DNA from: GCA-002733465 sp039969155
GTDB lineage: Bacteria > Pseudomonadota > Gammaproteobacteria > Enterobacterales > Kangiellaceae
NCBI GenBank assembly: GCA_039969155.1
Contig: JBDVOJ010000095.1
Span: forward strand, 62,001 to 126,000
DNA length: 64,000 nucleotides
Reading direction: 5' to 3'
In this document: piece after piece, positions 27,109 to 35,559 of the stretch
Position numbering within the stretch: position 1 is the stretch's first letter
Layout: each line of letters opens with the position of its first letter
Program-made: the position numbers and the translations under genes
Notes under the pieces: generated by a model
Seen by the model: the letters and a program-made list of their open reading frames with translations, nothing else
Told to the model about the DNA's origin: nothing
Databases searched by the model: none

Positions 27109-28194
27109 TTGACTAAATCCAAAAAACGAATAGCAATATTAATCGACACTCTTAACGGAGGAGGCGCTGAGAAGGTTTGCCTCACTCTTTTCGAAGCTAT
27201 GTTAGCAAGAGGAGTGGATGCTCATTTAATTGTACTAAAGCGAAAGTTGGAATACGATCTCCCGGAATCTAAGAACATTCATTTTATTTTTAACAATGAT
27301 AAATTGCGTCTATACAGCTATTTTGTGCAAAAGAGGGCAGCACGAAAGTTAAATGAATTAGTTGCTCAGCTCGGCTCATTTGACGCGCTAGTTTCAAATT
27401 TGGATTTTTCCCATGCTGTGCTAGCCAAGAGTGGATTGAACAACTGTTTTTATGTTATCCATAATTCTATAGAGAAAACACTAAAAACTCACCGGCGTCT
27501 AGGTCCGATAAAATATTGGCGAAAGAAAAGAGCCATTAATCATTTGAACGGTAAGCGTCTTATTACGGTATCCGAAGGAATTAAGCGAGAAATCATCGCC
27601 GTAAAAACTATATGCCCGCTTGACGTCCACGTGATTTACAATCCTATCGATCTCGAACAATTGGTTGCTAGCTCAACTCTGCCAGACGACGAAGTTCCAG
27701 AACGGCCTTATATTCTTTTTATGGGGCGAATCGCCAAGCAAAAGCGGGTTGATATCCTAATTCAGGCATTTCAATTTGTGAAAACTGAAGTCGATTTAGT
27801 CATTCTAACCAGTAATCTAAAGAAACTTAATAAATTAATCGCAAAGCATAATCACGCCGACAAAAAGATTATTGGTCTAAATTTTAAGCAAAACCCTTAC
27901 CCAATAGTCAAAAACGCGCAAGCATTGGTCTTAAGTTCTGATTTCGAGGGGTTAGGAATGGTGCTTATTGAAGCTCTAGCCTGCGGCACTCCTGCTGTGA
28001 GCACCGATTGTCCACACGGTCCCAATGAAATACTGACTGACGATCTTGAACAATTCTTGGCCCCAGTCAGAAACCCTGAAAAATTAGCAGAGAAAATTGA
28101 CTTAGCCATCGATTATGAGGTCAATCAACCCGATATCTTGAATAAAGTCACCTTAAATAGAGTAGTAGAGAGCTACTTACGGTTACTTAACTAG
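27109..28194 (+). CDS. Family 4-type glycosyltransferase
   Basis: 361 residues. LIDTLNGGGAEKVCLTLF is the N-terminal acceptor-side loop of GT4 enzymes. FMGRIAKQKRVDILIQAF and SSDFEGLGMVLIEALACGTP (E-x7-E donor site) and PHGPNEIL complete the pattern. The start is TTG at 27109; the frame upstream is stopped by TGA at 27100, so this is the only start giving the full N-terminus. Followed by a heptamer array and galU. Acceptor and donor are unknown. Confidence 0.85.
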   Translation: MTKSKKRIAILIDTLNGGGAEKVCLTLFEAMLARGVDAHLIVLKRKLEYDLPESKNIHFIFNNDKLRLYSYFVQKRAARKLNELVAQLGSFDALVSNLDFSHAVLAKSGLNNCFYVIHNSIEKTLKTHRRLGPIKYWRKKRAINHLNGKRLITVSEGIKREIIAVKTICPLDVHVIYNPIDLEQLVASSTLPDDEVPERPYILFMGRIAKQKRVDILIQAFQFVKTEVDLVILTSNLKKLNKLIAKHNHADKKIIGLNFKQNPYPIVKNAQALVLSSDFEGLGMVLIEALACGTPAVSTDCPHGPNEILTDDLEQFLAPVRNPEKLAEKIDLAIDYEVNQPDILNKVTLNRVVESYLRLLN

Positions 28195-28253
28195 GTGTGA
28201 GCAGTTATTGAATATCTATATCTTGACAATGAATCTTATACAACTGATTTTTT

Positions 28254-28281
28254 CGCAACTCGCAACTCGCAACTCGCAACT
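28254..28281 (+). repeat. Heptamer array CGCAACT
   Basis: Four perfect CGCAACT units (AACTCGC family), 60 bases after the glycosyltransferase stop. This one has the opposite orientation to the others relative to its upstream gene. Confidence 0.9.
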
Positions 28282-28319
28282 CAATTAAACTGAGTAAGTT
28301 CTAGTGAATCAAGTAGTCA

Positions 28320-28353
28320 AAATCTTTCAAAAATGGTTATTTTTGAGAGATTT
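28320..28353. other. Long AT-rich hairpin upstream of galU
   Basis: 14-bp stem (28320-28333 with 28340-28353, one G-U pair) around a TGGTTA loop. No T tract follows, and it is about 135 bases before galU. Possible operator or leader structure. Confidence 0.45.
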
Positions 28354-28489
28354 GTACTATTCTGAAGGGATGTCATTTACTTTTTGTCCCAAAAGTGGAT
28401 AATTCCATGCCGTTTGCTAGTCGCTCTCTCTGCATTTTGAGTAGCATTTCCGGTTTAAGTAATATACTACAAAAGAGAAGGATTTTAGT

Positions 28490-29392
28490 TTGAGTTTAAA
28501 AATTACCAAAGCCGTAATTCCCGTAGCCGGTCTTGGCACAAGAATGCTGCCAGCCACCAAAGCCATTCCAAAAGAAATGCTTCCGATTGTGGATAAGCCA
28601 TTGATTCAATACATTGTGAATGAATGTGTCGCTGCCGGGATTAAAGAAATCGTTTTAGTCACCCATTCGTCAAAAAATGCCATAGAAAACCACTTCGATA
28701 AATCATTTGAGTTAGAGACCACGTTAGAAAATCGTGTTAAACGTCAACTTCTAGATGAGATTCAGGCGATTTGCCCAAAAGACGTGACAATTATGCACGT
28801 TCGGCAAGGGGAGGCTAAAGGCTTAGGCCATGCGGTTTTAAAAGCAAGACCGTTAGTGGGAGAAAATCCATTCGCGGTTGTGTTGCCAGATGTACTAATT
28901 GATGATGCCGCGTCAAATTTAAGCACAGAAAATTTGGCTTCAATGATTAAGCGGTTTGAAAAAACCAATGCGAGTCAGATTATGGTAGAGCCTGTCCCCA
29001 AGGAAATGGTGTCAAGCTATGGAATTGCTGATTGTGATGGTGGAAAAATTGGAGTTGGGGAATCGGCTAAGATGACTCAAGTAGTTGAAAAGCCTTCGTT
29101 AGATGAAGCGCCTTCCAATTTAGCAGTGGTTGGCAGATATGTACTATCGGCCCAAATATGGGATTTGTTAGACTATACACCTCCAGGAGCCGGTGGTGAA
29201 ATTCAATTAACAGATGCAATCGCAAGTTTGATGAAAATTGAAACGGTTGAAGCGTTCCACATGACAGGCAAATCACATGATTGTGGCTCTAAATTAGGCT
29301 ATATGGCGGCTTTTGTTGAGTATGGCTTAAGACATGAAGAAAAAGGCCAAGAGTTCACTTCATATTTAAAATCGCTAGTTGCCAGTTGCTAG
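28490..29392 (+). CDS. galU: UTP-glucose-1-phosphate uridylyltransferase
   Basis: Makes UDP-glucose, the precursor used by the Ugd protein next to it. IPVAGLGTRMLPATKAIPKE is the nucleotide loop with the catalytic Lys region; VLPDVLIDD and VEKPSLDEAPSNLAVVGRYVL follow. 300 residues, normal. The start is TTG with GAGAAGGA upstream. The stop codon and last residues (VASC) lie inside a heptamer repeat array, so the C-terminal end is encoded by the repeat. Confidence 0.93.
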   Translation: MSLKITKAVIPVAGLGTRMLPATKAIPKEMLPIVDKPLIQYIVNECVAAGIKEIVLVTHSSKNAIENHFDKSFELETTLENRVKRQLLDEIQAICPKDVTIMHVRQGEAKGLGHAVLKARPLVGENPFAVVLPDVLIDDAASNLSTENLASMIKRFEKTNASQIMVEPVPKEMVSSYGIADCDGGKIGVGESAKMTQVVEKPSLDEAPSNLAVVGRYVLSAQIWDLLDYTPPGAGGEIQLTDAIASLMKIETVEAFHMTGKSHDCGSKLGYMAAFVEYGLRHEEKGQEFTSYLKSLVASC

Positions 29393-29400
29393 TTGCTAGT
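29378..29400 (+). repeat. Heptamer array overlapping the galU stop codon
   Basis: GTTGCCA then two GTTGCTA units and GT. The galU stop (29390-29392) spans the end of unit two and the start of unit three. Confidence 0.85.
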
Positions 29401-29411
29401 CTCTGGGCTGT

Positions 29412-29445
29412 GTGGTTAGCGAAGTCGAACTGCGGAGTCGAAGGG
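29412..29445 (+). repeat. Dispersed TCGA-rich element
   Basis: Contains GTCGAACTGCGGAGTCGAAG, 11 bases after a heptamer array. Near-identical copies at 30961 and 33626. Confidence 0.75.
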
Positions 29446-29543
29446 GGCTAGTTGCTTATCCAAAGTGTTTCGAAGTGGATGTTAAGTCGTTAGTTTGAGG
29501 CGTTAAATATTATTAATTGGTTTATTAGGAAGAAAGACATTTT

Positions 29544-30887
29544 ATGAGAATAACGGTATTTGGAATAGGATATGTAGGGCTAGTACAAGGTGCAGTAATG
29601 GCATCTGTCGGACACGATGTTGTATGTGTCGATGTTGATCAATCTAAAGTGGATGCCCTAAAAAATGGTGTTATTCCAATATATGAGCCAGGATTGACTC
29701 CGTTAGTCAAAGAAAACTATGAAGCTGGTCGTCTTTCTTTCACAACTAATGCTGAAGAAGCAGTGAATCACGGTGAAGTTCAATTTATTGCTGTTGGAAC
29801 ACCTCCTGATGAAGACGGTTCTGCCGATTTAAAATATGTTTTGGCCGTTGCAGAGACGATTGCAACCTATATGCAAGAACGAAAAATAATCATCGATAAA
29901 TCAACTGTTCCCGTGGGAACCGCTGACAAAGTTACTGATTGTATCAACTCGAAACTAGCAACCCGAAACGCGGAACTGAATTTTGCTGTTGTCTCCAACC
30001 CAGAATTCCTAAAAGAAGGCGCAGCTGTTGGTGATTGTTTACGGCCTGACCGAATCATTATAGGAACCGAAGATTCACACGCTGAAGAAGTAATGCGAGA
30101 GTTATATGCGCCATTTAACCGAAATCATGACAAAATTATTGTTATGGATGTCCGTTCTGCAGAATTGACGAAATATGCAGCTAATTGCATGCTGGCAACT
30201 AAAATTTCATTTATGAATGAAATGTCTAACCTCGCTGAGCAACTTGGTGCGGATATTGAAGCGGTTAGACATGGGATAGGCTCCGACCCTAGAATTGGTT
30301 ATCAATTCATCTACCCAGGATGTGGCTACGGTGGTTCTTGTTTTCCCAAAGATGTTCAAGCTTTAGTTCGTACGGCTAACAGTTTAGATTATAAACCTGC
30401 TATTTTAGAAGCAGTGGAATCTGTCAATTACCGTCAGAAAAACAAATTATTTGAATATCTAACAGAATACTTTAACGGACAGTTGCAAGGCAAAAACATT
30501 GCCCTTTGGGGACTTAGTTTCAAGCCCAATACAGATGATATGCGAGAGGCTTCTAGCCGAGTTTTGATGGAATCCTTATGGGAAGCTGGGGCGACCGTGC
30601 AAGCATACGACCCGGAGGCGATGGAAGAATGTCAAAGAATATATGGCGCTCGTGATAACTTAACTCTATGTGGAACCAAAGAAGCTACACTTAAGAGTGC
30701 TGACGCACTAGTGATTTGCACCGAATGGAGTCAATTTAGAGCGCCTGATTTTGCATTGATCAGTGAAAGTCTTACACATGATGTGATTATTGACGGTCGA
30801 AACTTGTTTGAACCATCTGATATGGCTAAGAAAGGCTTTGCCTACTATGCGATTGGTCGCGGGCTTTCGGTGAAGAATTATAAGTAA
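29544..30887 (+). CDS. ugd: UDP-glucose 6-dehydrogenase
   Basis: Oxidises UDP-glucose to UDP-glucuronate. FGIGYVGLVQGAVMASVGHDV is the NAD fold start (GxGYVG), VVSNPEFLKEGAA and GCGYGGSCFPKD carry the family motifs, with the catalytic Cys in GGSCFPKD. 447 residues, normal. Preceded by GGAAG. Between about residues 135 and 147 the DNA (29946-29980) consists of heptamer-like units of the same family as the flanking intergenic arrays. With galU and the epimerase at 32587 it supplies UDP-GlcA and UDP-GalA. Confidence 0.94.
   Translation: MRITVFGIGYVGLVQGAVMASVGHDVVCVDVDQSKVDALKNGVIPIYEPGLTPLVKENYEAGRLSFTTNAEEAVNHGEVQFIAVGTPPDEDGSADLKYVLAVAETIATYMQERKIIIDKSTVPVGTADKVTDCINSKLATRNAELNFAVVSNPEFLKEGAAVGDCLRPDRIIIGTEDSHAEEVMRELYAPFNRNHDKIIVMDVRSAELTKYAANCMLATKISFMNEMSNLAEQLGADIEAVRHGIGSDPRIGYQFIYPGCGYGGSCFPKDVQALVRTANSLDYKPAILEAVESVNYRQKNKLFEYLTEYFNGQLQGKNIALWGLSFKPNTDDMREASSRVLMESLWEAGATVQAYDPEAMEECQRIYGARDNLTLCGTKEATLKSADALVICTEWSQFRAPDFALISESLTHDVIIDGRNLFEPSDMAKKGFAYYAIGRGLSVKNYK
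29946..29980 (+). repeat. Heptamer-like repeat inside the ugd coding sequence
   Basis: Successive units AACTCGA, AACTAGC, AACCCGA, AACGCGG and AACTG, all variants of the intergenic heptamer (reverse complement of GTT-type units). It encodes the NSKLATRNAEL stretch just before VVSNPEFL. Confidence 0.6.
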
Positions 30888-30894
30888 AAAGAGA

Positions 30895-30922
30895 GTTGCG
30901 GGCTGCGAGCTACGGGTTTCGA
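30895..30922 (+). repeat. Degenerate heptamer array after ugd
   Basis: Four diverged units GTTGCGG, GCTGCGA, GCTACGG and GTTTCGA, starting seven bases after the ugd stop. Confidence 0.7.
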
Positions 30923-30960
30923 GCTCAAAAGATAAAGAATAGCCAAGAGCACTGAGCGAT

Positions 30961-30993
30961 GTGGTGAGTGGTGTCGAACTGCGCAGTCGAAGT
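30961..30993 (+). repeat. Dispersed TCGA-rich element
   Basis: Contains GTCGAACTGCGCAGTCGAAG preceded by GTGGTGAG. Same element as at 29412 and 33626. Confidence 0.75.
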
Positions 30994-31078
30994 GCAACAA
31001 TATTATGGTTTGTTAGTATCGAGTTACTAGTAGCGAGTAAAAATAATTCAGCAATAACGAAACAAATAAAGGAAAAAG

Positions 31079-32359
31079 ATGAATAGGAAAATATCTGTAA
31101 TAGGTTTGGGATATGTCGGTTTACCGGTTGCAGTGGCGTTTGGTAAGTCGCATCGAGTAATTGGTTTTGATTTAAATCAAGCCCGGATTGAAGAGTTGAA
31201 AAAAGGCCATGACCGAACACTCGAAGTCGAGGATGATGACTTGGCTGCAACTGATATTCTATTTACTTGTGATGCGACAGACTTGAAAAACGCTGATTTT
31301 CATATTGTTGCTGTACCTACTCCTATTAATCATGCCAACCAGCCGGATCTTCGGCCGATGCTTTCAGCATCTAAAACCATTGGTCAACAGTTAAAAAAGG
31401 GTGACATTGTTGTTTTTGAATCAACGGTTTACCCAGGCGCAACCGAAGAGGAGTGTGTGCCGATTCTTGAAGCTGAATCTGGGTTAGTTTGTGGGACCGA
31501 TTTTACTGTTGGCTATTCTCCTGAGCGAATAAACCCAGGCGATAAAGAGCATACCTTTACTAAAATCACTAAAGTAGTTTCTGGCCAAGATGCTGAAACC
31601 CTTGAAATCGTTGCTGATGTTTATAGTAGTGTCGTTGTTGCCGGTGTTCATAAAGCAGCTACCATCAAAGTCGCTGAAGCGGCTAAAGTTATTGAAAACA
31701 CTCAGCGGGATTTGAATATCGCACTAATGAATGAACTGGCGGTCATTTTCGAAAAGATGGGCATCGACACTTTAGATGTTTTAGAAGCCTCTGGAACCAA
31801 ATGGAATTTCCTTCCCTTTAGACCGGGTCTTGTTGGTGGTCACTGTATCGGTGTTGACCCTTATTATCTAACTTACAAAGCAGAGCAAGTAGGTTATCGT
31901 CCTGAAGTGATTCAAGCGGGTCGTCGAATAAACGATAATATGGCCGGATTGATCGTCGATCGCTGTGTTAAACAAATGATATTGCAAGACCGTAAAGTTA
32001 AAGGTGCTAAAGTTGCCATTTTAGGTCTGACTTTTAAAGAAGATTGCCCTGACCTAAGAAACTCGAAAGTCGAAGACTTGATCAAAGAGTTTAAAGAGTT
32101 CGGTGTCGAGCCAATCATTCACGATGCGATGGCAGATTCGAAGGAAGCCAAAGATATTTACGGCGTTGAATTGACCGAGCTATCCGATATCAAAGACTGC
32201 GAATTAGTCTTGGTAGCGGTTGCTCATAAAGAATACAAAGCATTAAGTGCAAGTGATTTCACTGGAATGCTGTCTGAAACGGGCAGTTTGTTTGATTTGA
32301 AAGGGATCTTGCCAAGAGAAGAGCTTGCTGATTTAGGCAAGAAAGTTTGGCGGATCTAA
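31079..32359 (+). CDS. tviB: UDP-N-acetylhexosamine 6-dehydrogenase (TviB/VipA type)
   Basis: Nucleotide-sugar dehydrogenase making a UDP-HexNAc uronic acid. GLGYVGLPVAVAFG is the NAD loop, ESTVYPGATEE and GYSPERINPGDK are typical of the Vi-antigen TviB/VipA and WbpA group, and the catalytic Cys is in VGGHCIGVDPYYL. 426 residues. ATG with GGAAAAAG upstream. Substrate may be UDP-GlcNAc or UDP-GalNAc; which cannot be read with certainty. In a row with ugd and the uronate epimerase. Confidence 0.88.
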   Translation: MNRKISVIGLGYVGLPVAVAFGKSHRVIGFDLNQARIEELKKGHDRTLEVEDDDLAATDILFTCDATDLKNADFHIVAVPTPINHANQPDLRPMLSASKTIGQQLKKGDIVVFESTVYPGATEEECVPILEAESGLVCGTDFTVGYSPERINPGDKEHTFTKITKVVSGQDAETLEIVADVYSSVVVAGVHKAATIKVAEAAKVIENTQRDLNIALMNELAVIFEKMGIDTLDVLEASGTKWNFLPFRPGLVGGHCIGVDPYYLTYKAEQVGYRPEVIQAGRRINDNMAGLIVDRCVKQMILQDRKVKGAKVAILGLTFKEDCPDLRNSKVEDLIKEFKEFGVEPIIHDAMADSKEAKDIYGVELTELSDIKDCELVLVAVAHKEYKALSASDFTGMLSETGSLFDLKGILPREELADLGKKVWRI

Positions 32360-32373
32360 GATAAAAGAATACT

Positions 32374-32549
32374 CACCACGGAGAACACAGAGAGAAAGAT
32401 TTAATGTTTAAAATACTCAGAGCAAGCAGTTCACGATGATAGTCCCGTTGTAATCTGATTATACATAACAACAGATAGGTTTTAGTTCTTTATCCTCAGT
32501 GAGCTCTGTACCCACTGCGTTTCACGGGGCAAGCTTTGCCTCTGTGGTA
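32374..32549. repeat. Inverted dispersed repeat (ACCACGGAG ... CTCTGTGGT)
   Basis: The left end CACCACGGAGAACACAGAG and the right end GCCTCTGTGGT are inverted relative to each other across about 150 bases. The pattern resembles a dispersed element common in bacterial intergenic regions. It fills the gap between tviB and the epimerase gene. Confidence 0.5.
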
Positions 32550-32586
32550 AAATTTTTATAGTTTTTATTTTATAGGTTTATTGATA

Positions 32587-33594
32587 ATGAATGTTTTAGT
32601 TACCGGCGCTGCTGGTTTTATTGGTTTTCACGTTTCTAAATATCTAATGGCACGAGGAGACACTGTTGTTGGTATCGATAATATCAATGATTATTATGAT
32701 CCGAATATCAAGTTAGGCCGACTGGATATGTTGAAAGAGGACGATAAGTTTTCTTTTATTAAGATGGATATTGCCGACAAAGAAGCGATGGAAAAACTGT
32801 TTGCTGAAAACAAATTTGACGGTGTGATTAATTTAGCTGCTCAGGCCGGAGTTCGATATTCATTAGAAAACCCCCATGTTTATATGGAAAGCAATATTGT
32901 TGGCTTTCTGAACATTTTGGAAGGTGTTAGACACCACAAGATTAATCACTTGGTTTATGCTTCTTCTAGTTCTGTTTATGGGGCGAATACGCTTCAGCCA
33001 TTCTCTGAACATCACAATATTGACCATCCGGTTTCACTTTATGCTGCAAGTAAGAAAGCCAATGAGCTGATGGCTCATAGTTATAGTCATTTGTATGGGA
33101 TGAAAACAACCGGATTGCGATTTTTCACTGTTTACGGCCCTTGGGGACGTCCAGATATGGCGTTGTTCCTCTTTGCTAAAGGAATACTGGATGAAGAGCC
33201 GATCAATATTTTCAACAATGGCGATATGATCCGAGACTTTACTTATATTGATGACATTGTTGAAGGGATCGTTAGAGTTTTAGACAATCCACCTGAAGGC
33301 AACCCCGAGTGGAATGGCGACAAGCCTGATCCAGCAACCAGTTATACTAACTATCGTGTCTTTAACATCGGTAACAATAGCCCTGTTAAACTAATGGATT
33401 TTGTTGAAGCAATTGAAAATGCAGCTGGTAAAAAAGCGATTAAAAACTTTATGCCAATGCAGGCAGGTGATGTTCCATCGACCTGTGCCGACGTTTCTGA
33501 ACTAGAAGAAGCGGTGGGATTCAAGCCAAATACTTCGATCCAGACAGGTATCGATAATTTTATGGCGTGGTATAAAGAGTATTTTAATAAATAA
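32587..33594 (+). CDS. UDP-glucuronate 4-epimerase
   Basis: Extended SDR making UDP-galacturonate. VTGAAGFIGFHVSKYL, YASSSSVYGANT and YAASKKANELMAHSY (Tyr-x3-Lys) are present, and the RFFTVYGPWGRPDMALFLF and NNGDMIRDFTYIDDIVEG motifs are diagnostic of uronate epimerases. ATG at 32587 is preferred over TTG 32581 and gives 335 residues. It follows ugd and tviB, so the block supplies several acidic sugar nucleotides. Confidence 0.92.
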   Translation: MNVLVTGAAGFIGFHVSKYLMARGDTVVGIDNINDYYDPNIKLGRLDMLKEDDKFSFIKMDIADKEAMEKLFAENKFDGVINLAAQAGVRYSLENPHVYMESNIVGFLNILEGVRHHKINHLVYASSSSVYGANTLQPFSEHHNIDHPVSLYAASKKANELMAHSYSHLYGMKTTGLRFFTVYGPWGRPDMALFLFAKGILDEEPINIFNNGDMIRDFTYIDDIVEGIVRVLDNPPEGNPEWNGDKPDPATSYTNYRVFNIGNNSPVKLMDFVEAIENAAGKKAIKNFMPMQAGDVPSTCADVSELEEAVGFKPNTSIQTGIDNFMAWYKEYFNK

Positions 33595-33600
33595 AAGATA

Positions 33601-33621
33601 GTTGCGGGTTACTAGTCTCTA
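33601..33621 (+). repeat. Degenerate heptamer array
   Basis: Units GTTGCGG, GTTACTA and GTCTCTA, starting six bases after the stop of the uronate epimerase gene. Confidence 0.7.
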
Positions 33622-33625
33622 GTCG

Positions 33626-33661
33626 GTGTGGTGAGCGGAGTCGAACTACGGAGTCGAAGGG
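33626..33661 (+). repeat. Dispersed TCGA-rich element
   Basis: Contains GTCGAACTACGGAGTCGAAG preceded by GTGGTGAGCGGA, directly after a heptamer array. Confidence 0.75.
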
Positions 33662-33743
33662 AGCTAGTAACTCCGCCATGTTGATTCTACTCTAGTTTAT
33701 GTAGCTGAATGCTTGCAGTAGTTGCCTGAAGCATTATTATTTT

Positions 33744-33778
33744 CCCAGCTCCCAGCTCCCAGCTCCCAGCTCCCAGCT
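33744..33778 (+). repeat. Heptamer array CCCAGCT
   Basis: Five perfect CCCAGCT units, the most divergent heptamer in the window. Confidence 0.95.
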
Positions 33779-33850
33779 CAGCTTTAATCCTTCTACAGCC
33801 ATTTATATACCAAAGTGCTTGTAATCGGTACCTGGCATATTAATAATTCG

Positions 33851-33915
33851 CTCGCAACTCGCAACTCGCAACTCGCAACTCGCAACTCGCAACTCGCAAC
33901 TCGCAACTCGCAACT
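33851..33915 (-). repeat. Longest heptamer array, nine CTCGCAA units
   Basis: Nine perfect units plus two bases (65 bases). On the - strand it reads TTGCGAG and follows the stop of the minus-strand VanZ-like gene by four bases. Confidence 0.95.
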
Positions 33916-33919
33916 GGAG

Positions 33920-34300
33920 TCAGGTCACCTTCCTCCTAATAAACACTACAAGGCCGATAGCAATCGCAATACCGGCAAAATCTGCAAGAAAATCTCCTAT
34001 ACTTGCGTTCCTATGGGGGACGAATTGCTGTGTAAACTCAACTAAACCACCTAGAATAAGTCCGAGAATAAATACGATTGTTAGCTTTAAATTGGGGAAC
34101 GCGAATGCCAGAAGGACTGTAAAAGTACTGAAACCAATAAAGTGATAGACCTTGTCGACATTTGAGAAAGTTGGGCGATGGTATACGTCAGGGGAAAGCG
34201 TTAAGTACAAGAGCAAAGCGCAATTGGCCCAGAATACGAATTTCCAAGCCACAGAGTACTTATCACTAACTAATGAATGAAAAAGAACTTTGGTTTTCAA
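33920..34300 (-). CDS. VanZ-like membrane protein
   Basis: 126 residues with four predicted membrane segments (about 18-37, 49-70, 75-90 and 103-120). DKVYHFIGFSTFTVLLA and GLVEFTQQFVPHRNASIGDFLADFAG match the VanZ family. Function in most bacteria is not defined; no resistance role can be inferred here. It is the only minus-strand gene between wzi and sdaA, convergent with the uronate epimerase gene and divergent from cysD. Confidence 0.82.
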   Translation of the reverse strand: MKTKVLFHSLVSDKYSVAWKFVFWANCALLLYLTLSPDVYHRPTFSNVDKVYHFIGFSTFTVLLAFAFPNLKLTIVFILGLILGGLVEFTQQFVPHRNASIGDFLADFAGIAIAIGLVVFIRRKVT

Positions 34301-34599
34301 AGATTATCCTTAATTATGACAATTAATCTTCTACAAATTTAGATTGATATGTTAACAATATCAACGGAGCGAACCTAGCCTAATTCAGCTTAAGTTGTTA
34401 ATAAATCTGTCAAAAATGTGATGTTTAACGATTTCAATCCGTGTAATTTCAGGGCAAGAAAGAAAATCTTCTGTTATAACTGAATAAGCACAAATTATAT
34501 GATTTTATCTCACTAAAACTGGTATGATCCGGCTCAAATTGGATTTTGGGTTTGGATGACTAAAGAGTTGTTCAAATGGAACAAAAGTTAAAGGTAAAA

Positions 34600-35502
34600 A
34601 TGACTAAATTAACCCATTTAAAACAGTTAGAAGCGGAAAGCATACAAATCTTTCGAGAGGTAGCTGCGGAATTTGATAACCCAGTAATGCTTTATTCAGT
34701 TGGTAAGGACTCTTCGGTATTACTCCATTTAGCCCGAAAAGCATTTTACCCAGGGAAGATTCCTTTCCCGTTGATGCATGTTGATACTAATTGGAAGTTC
34801 AATGAAATGATTGAGTTTAGAGACCATATGGCTGAAAAATATGGTTTTAAGCTATTAGTACATAAAAATCCTGAAGGAATGAGTAAAGGAGTAGGCCCTT
34901 TTACTCATGGTAGTGCAAAACATACCGATATCATGAAAACCCAAGCGCTAAAACAAGCACTCGATATGCATAAGTTCGATGCTGCTTTTGGCGGTGCGCG
35001 CAGAGATGAAGAAAAATCTCGTGCTAAAGAGAGAGTGTACTCTTTTCGTGATGCAAAACACCGTTGGGACCCGAAAAATCAACGACCTGAGTTATGGAAT
35101 ATATATAATGGTAAGGTAGACAAAGGCGAGAGCATTCGAGTTTTTCCATTGTCTAATTGGACTGAACTCGATATTTGGCAATATATCTATAAAGAAAACA
35201 TCGATATACCATCCCTATACTTTTCTGAAGAAAGACCGGTTGTTGAACGTGATGGTGGTTTAATTATGGTTGATGATGAAAGAATGCCTTTGGAAGAAGG
35301 TGAAAAACCCATGATGAAATCAGTAAGGTTTAGAACACTAGGTTGTTATCCTTTGACAGGAGCGGTTGAAAGTGATGCAACTACCTTGCCTGAGATTATT
35401 CAAGAAATGTTGCTGTGTACAACATCTGAAAGACAAGGAAGAGTAATAGATAATGATTCAGCTGGTTCTATGGAAAAAAAGAAAATGGAAGGCTATTTTT
35501 AG
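34600..35502 (+). CDS. cysD: Sulfate adenylyltransferase subunit 2
   Basis: Small catalytic subunit of ATP sulfurylase, forming APS from sulfate and ATP with CysN. The PP-loop is SVGKDSSVLLHLARKA, and LMHVDTNWKFNEM, FGGARRDEEKSRAKER and FPLSNWTELDIWQYI follow. ATG at 34600 has AAAGGT upstream and gives 300 residues like E. coli CysD; ATG at 34576 would add eight. It is 158 bases before cysN with a heptamer array between them. Confidence 0.93.
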   Translation: MTKLTHLKQLEAESIQIFREVAAEFDNPVMLYSVGKDSSVLLHLARKAFYPGKIPFPLMHVDTNWKFNEMIEFRDHMAEKYGFKLLVHKNPEGMSKGVGPFTHGSAKHTDIMKTQALKQALDMHKFDAAFGGARRDEEKSRAKERVYSFRDAKHRWDPKNQRPELWNIYNGKVDKGESIRVFPLSNWTELDIWQYIYKENIDIPSLYFSEERPVVERDGGLIMVDDERMPLEEGEKPMMKSVRFRTLGCYPLTGAVESDATTLPEIIQEMLLCTTSERQGRVIDNDSAGSMEKKKMEGYF

Positions 35503-35559
35503 CCAAGTCGTTACGGGTTTCGTACCCAAAGCACTCGCTTCGCTCGAGGGGCATGCTAA

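Larger units (their letters stand above)
33595..33919. other. Repeat-rich intergenic region
   Basis: 325 bases without a gene. It holds a degenerate heptamer array, a TCGA-rich element, a CCCAGCT array and a long CTCGCAA array that ends four bases before the VanZ stop codon. The frame open across it on the + strand is only translated repeat. Confidence 0.8.

Noticed and set aside
30708..31250. 180-residue minus-strand open frame across the ugd-tviB junction
   Set aside because: It overlaps two clear genes and the repeat-rich gap, with low-complexity translation and no family resemblance.
33744..33915. CRISPR array
   Set aside because: Repeats are 7 bases and directly tandem, without spacers; no cas genes are present.
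33815..34045. Open frame translating as repeated NSQLATR units
   Set aside because: It is the heptamer array read in frame, since 21 bases give 7 residues; it has no gene-like start and runs into vanZ on the other strand.
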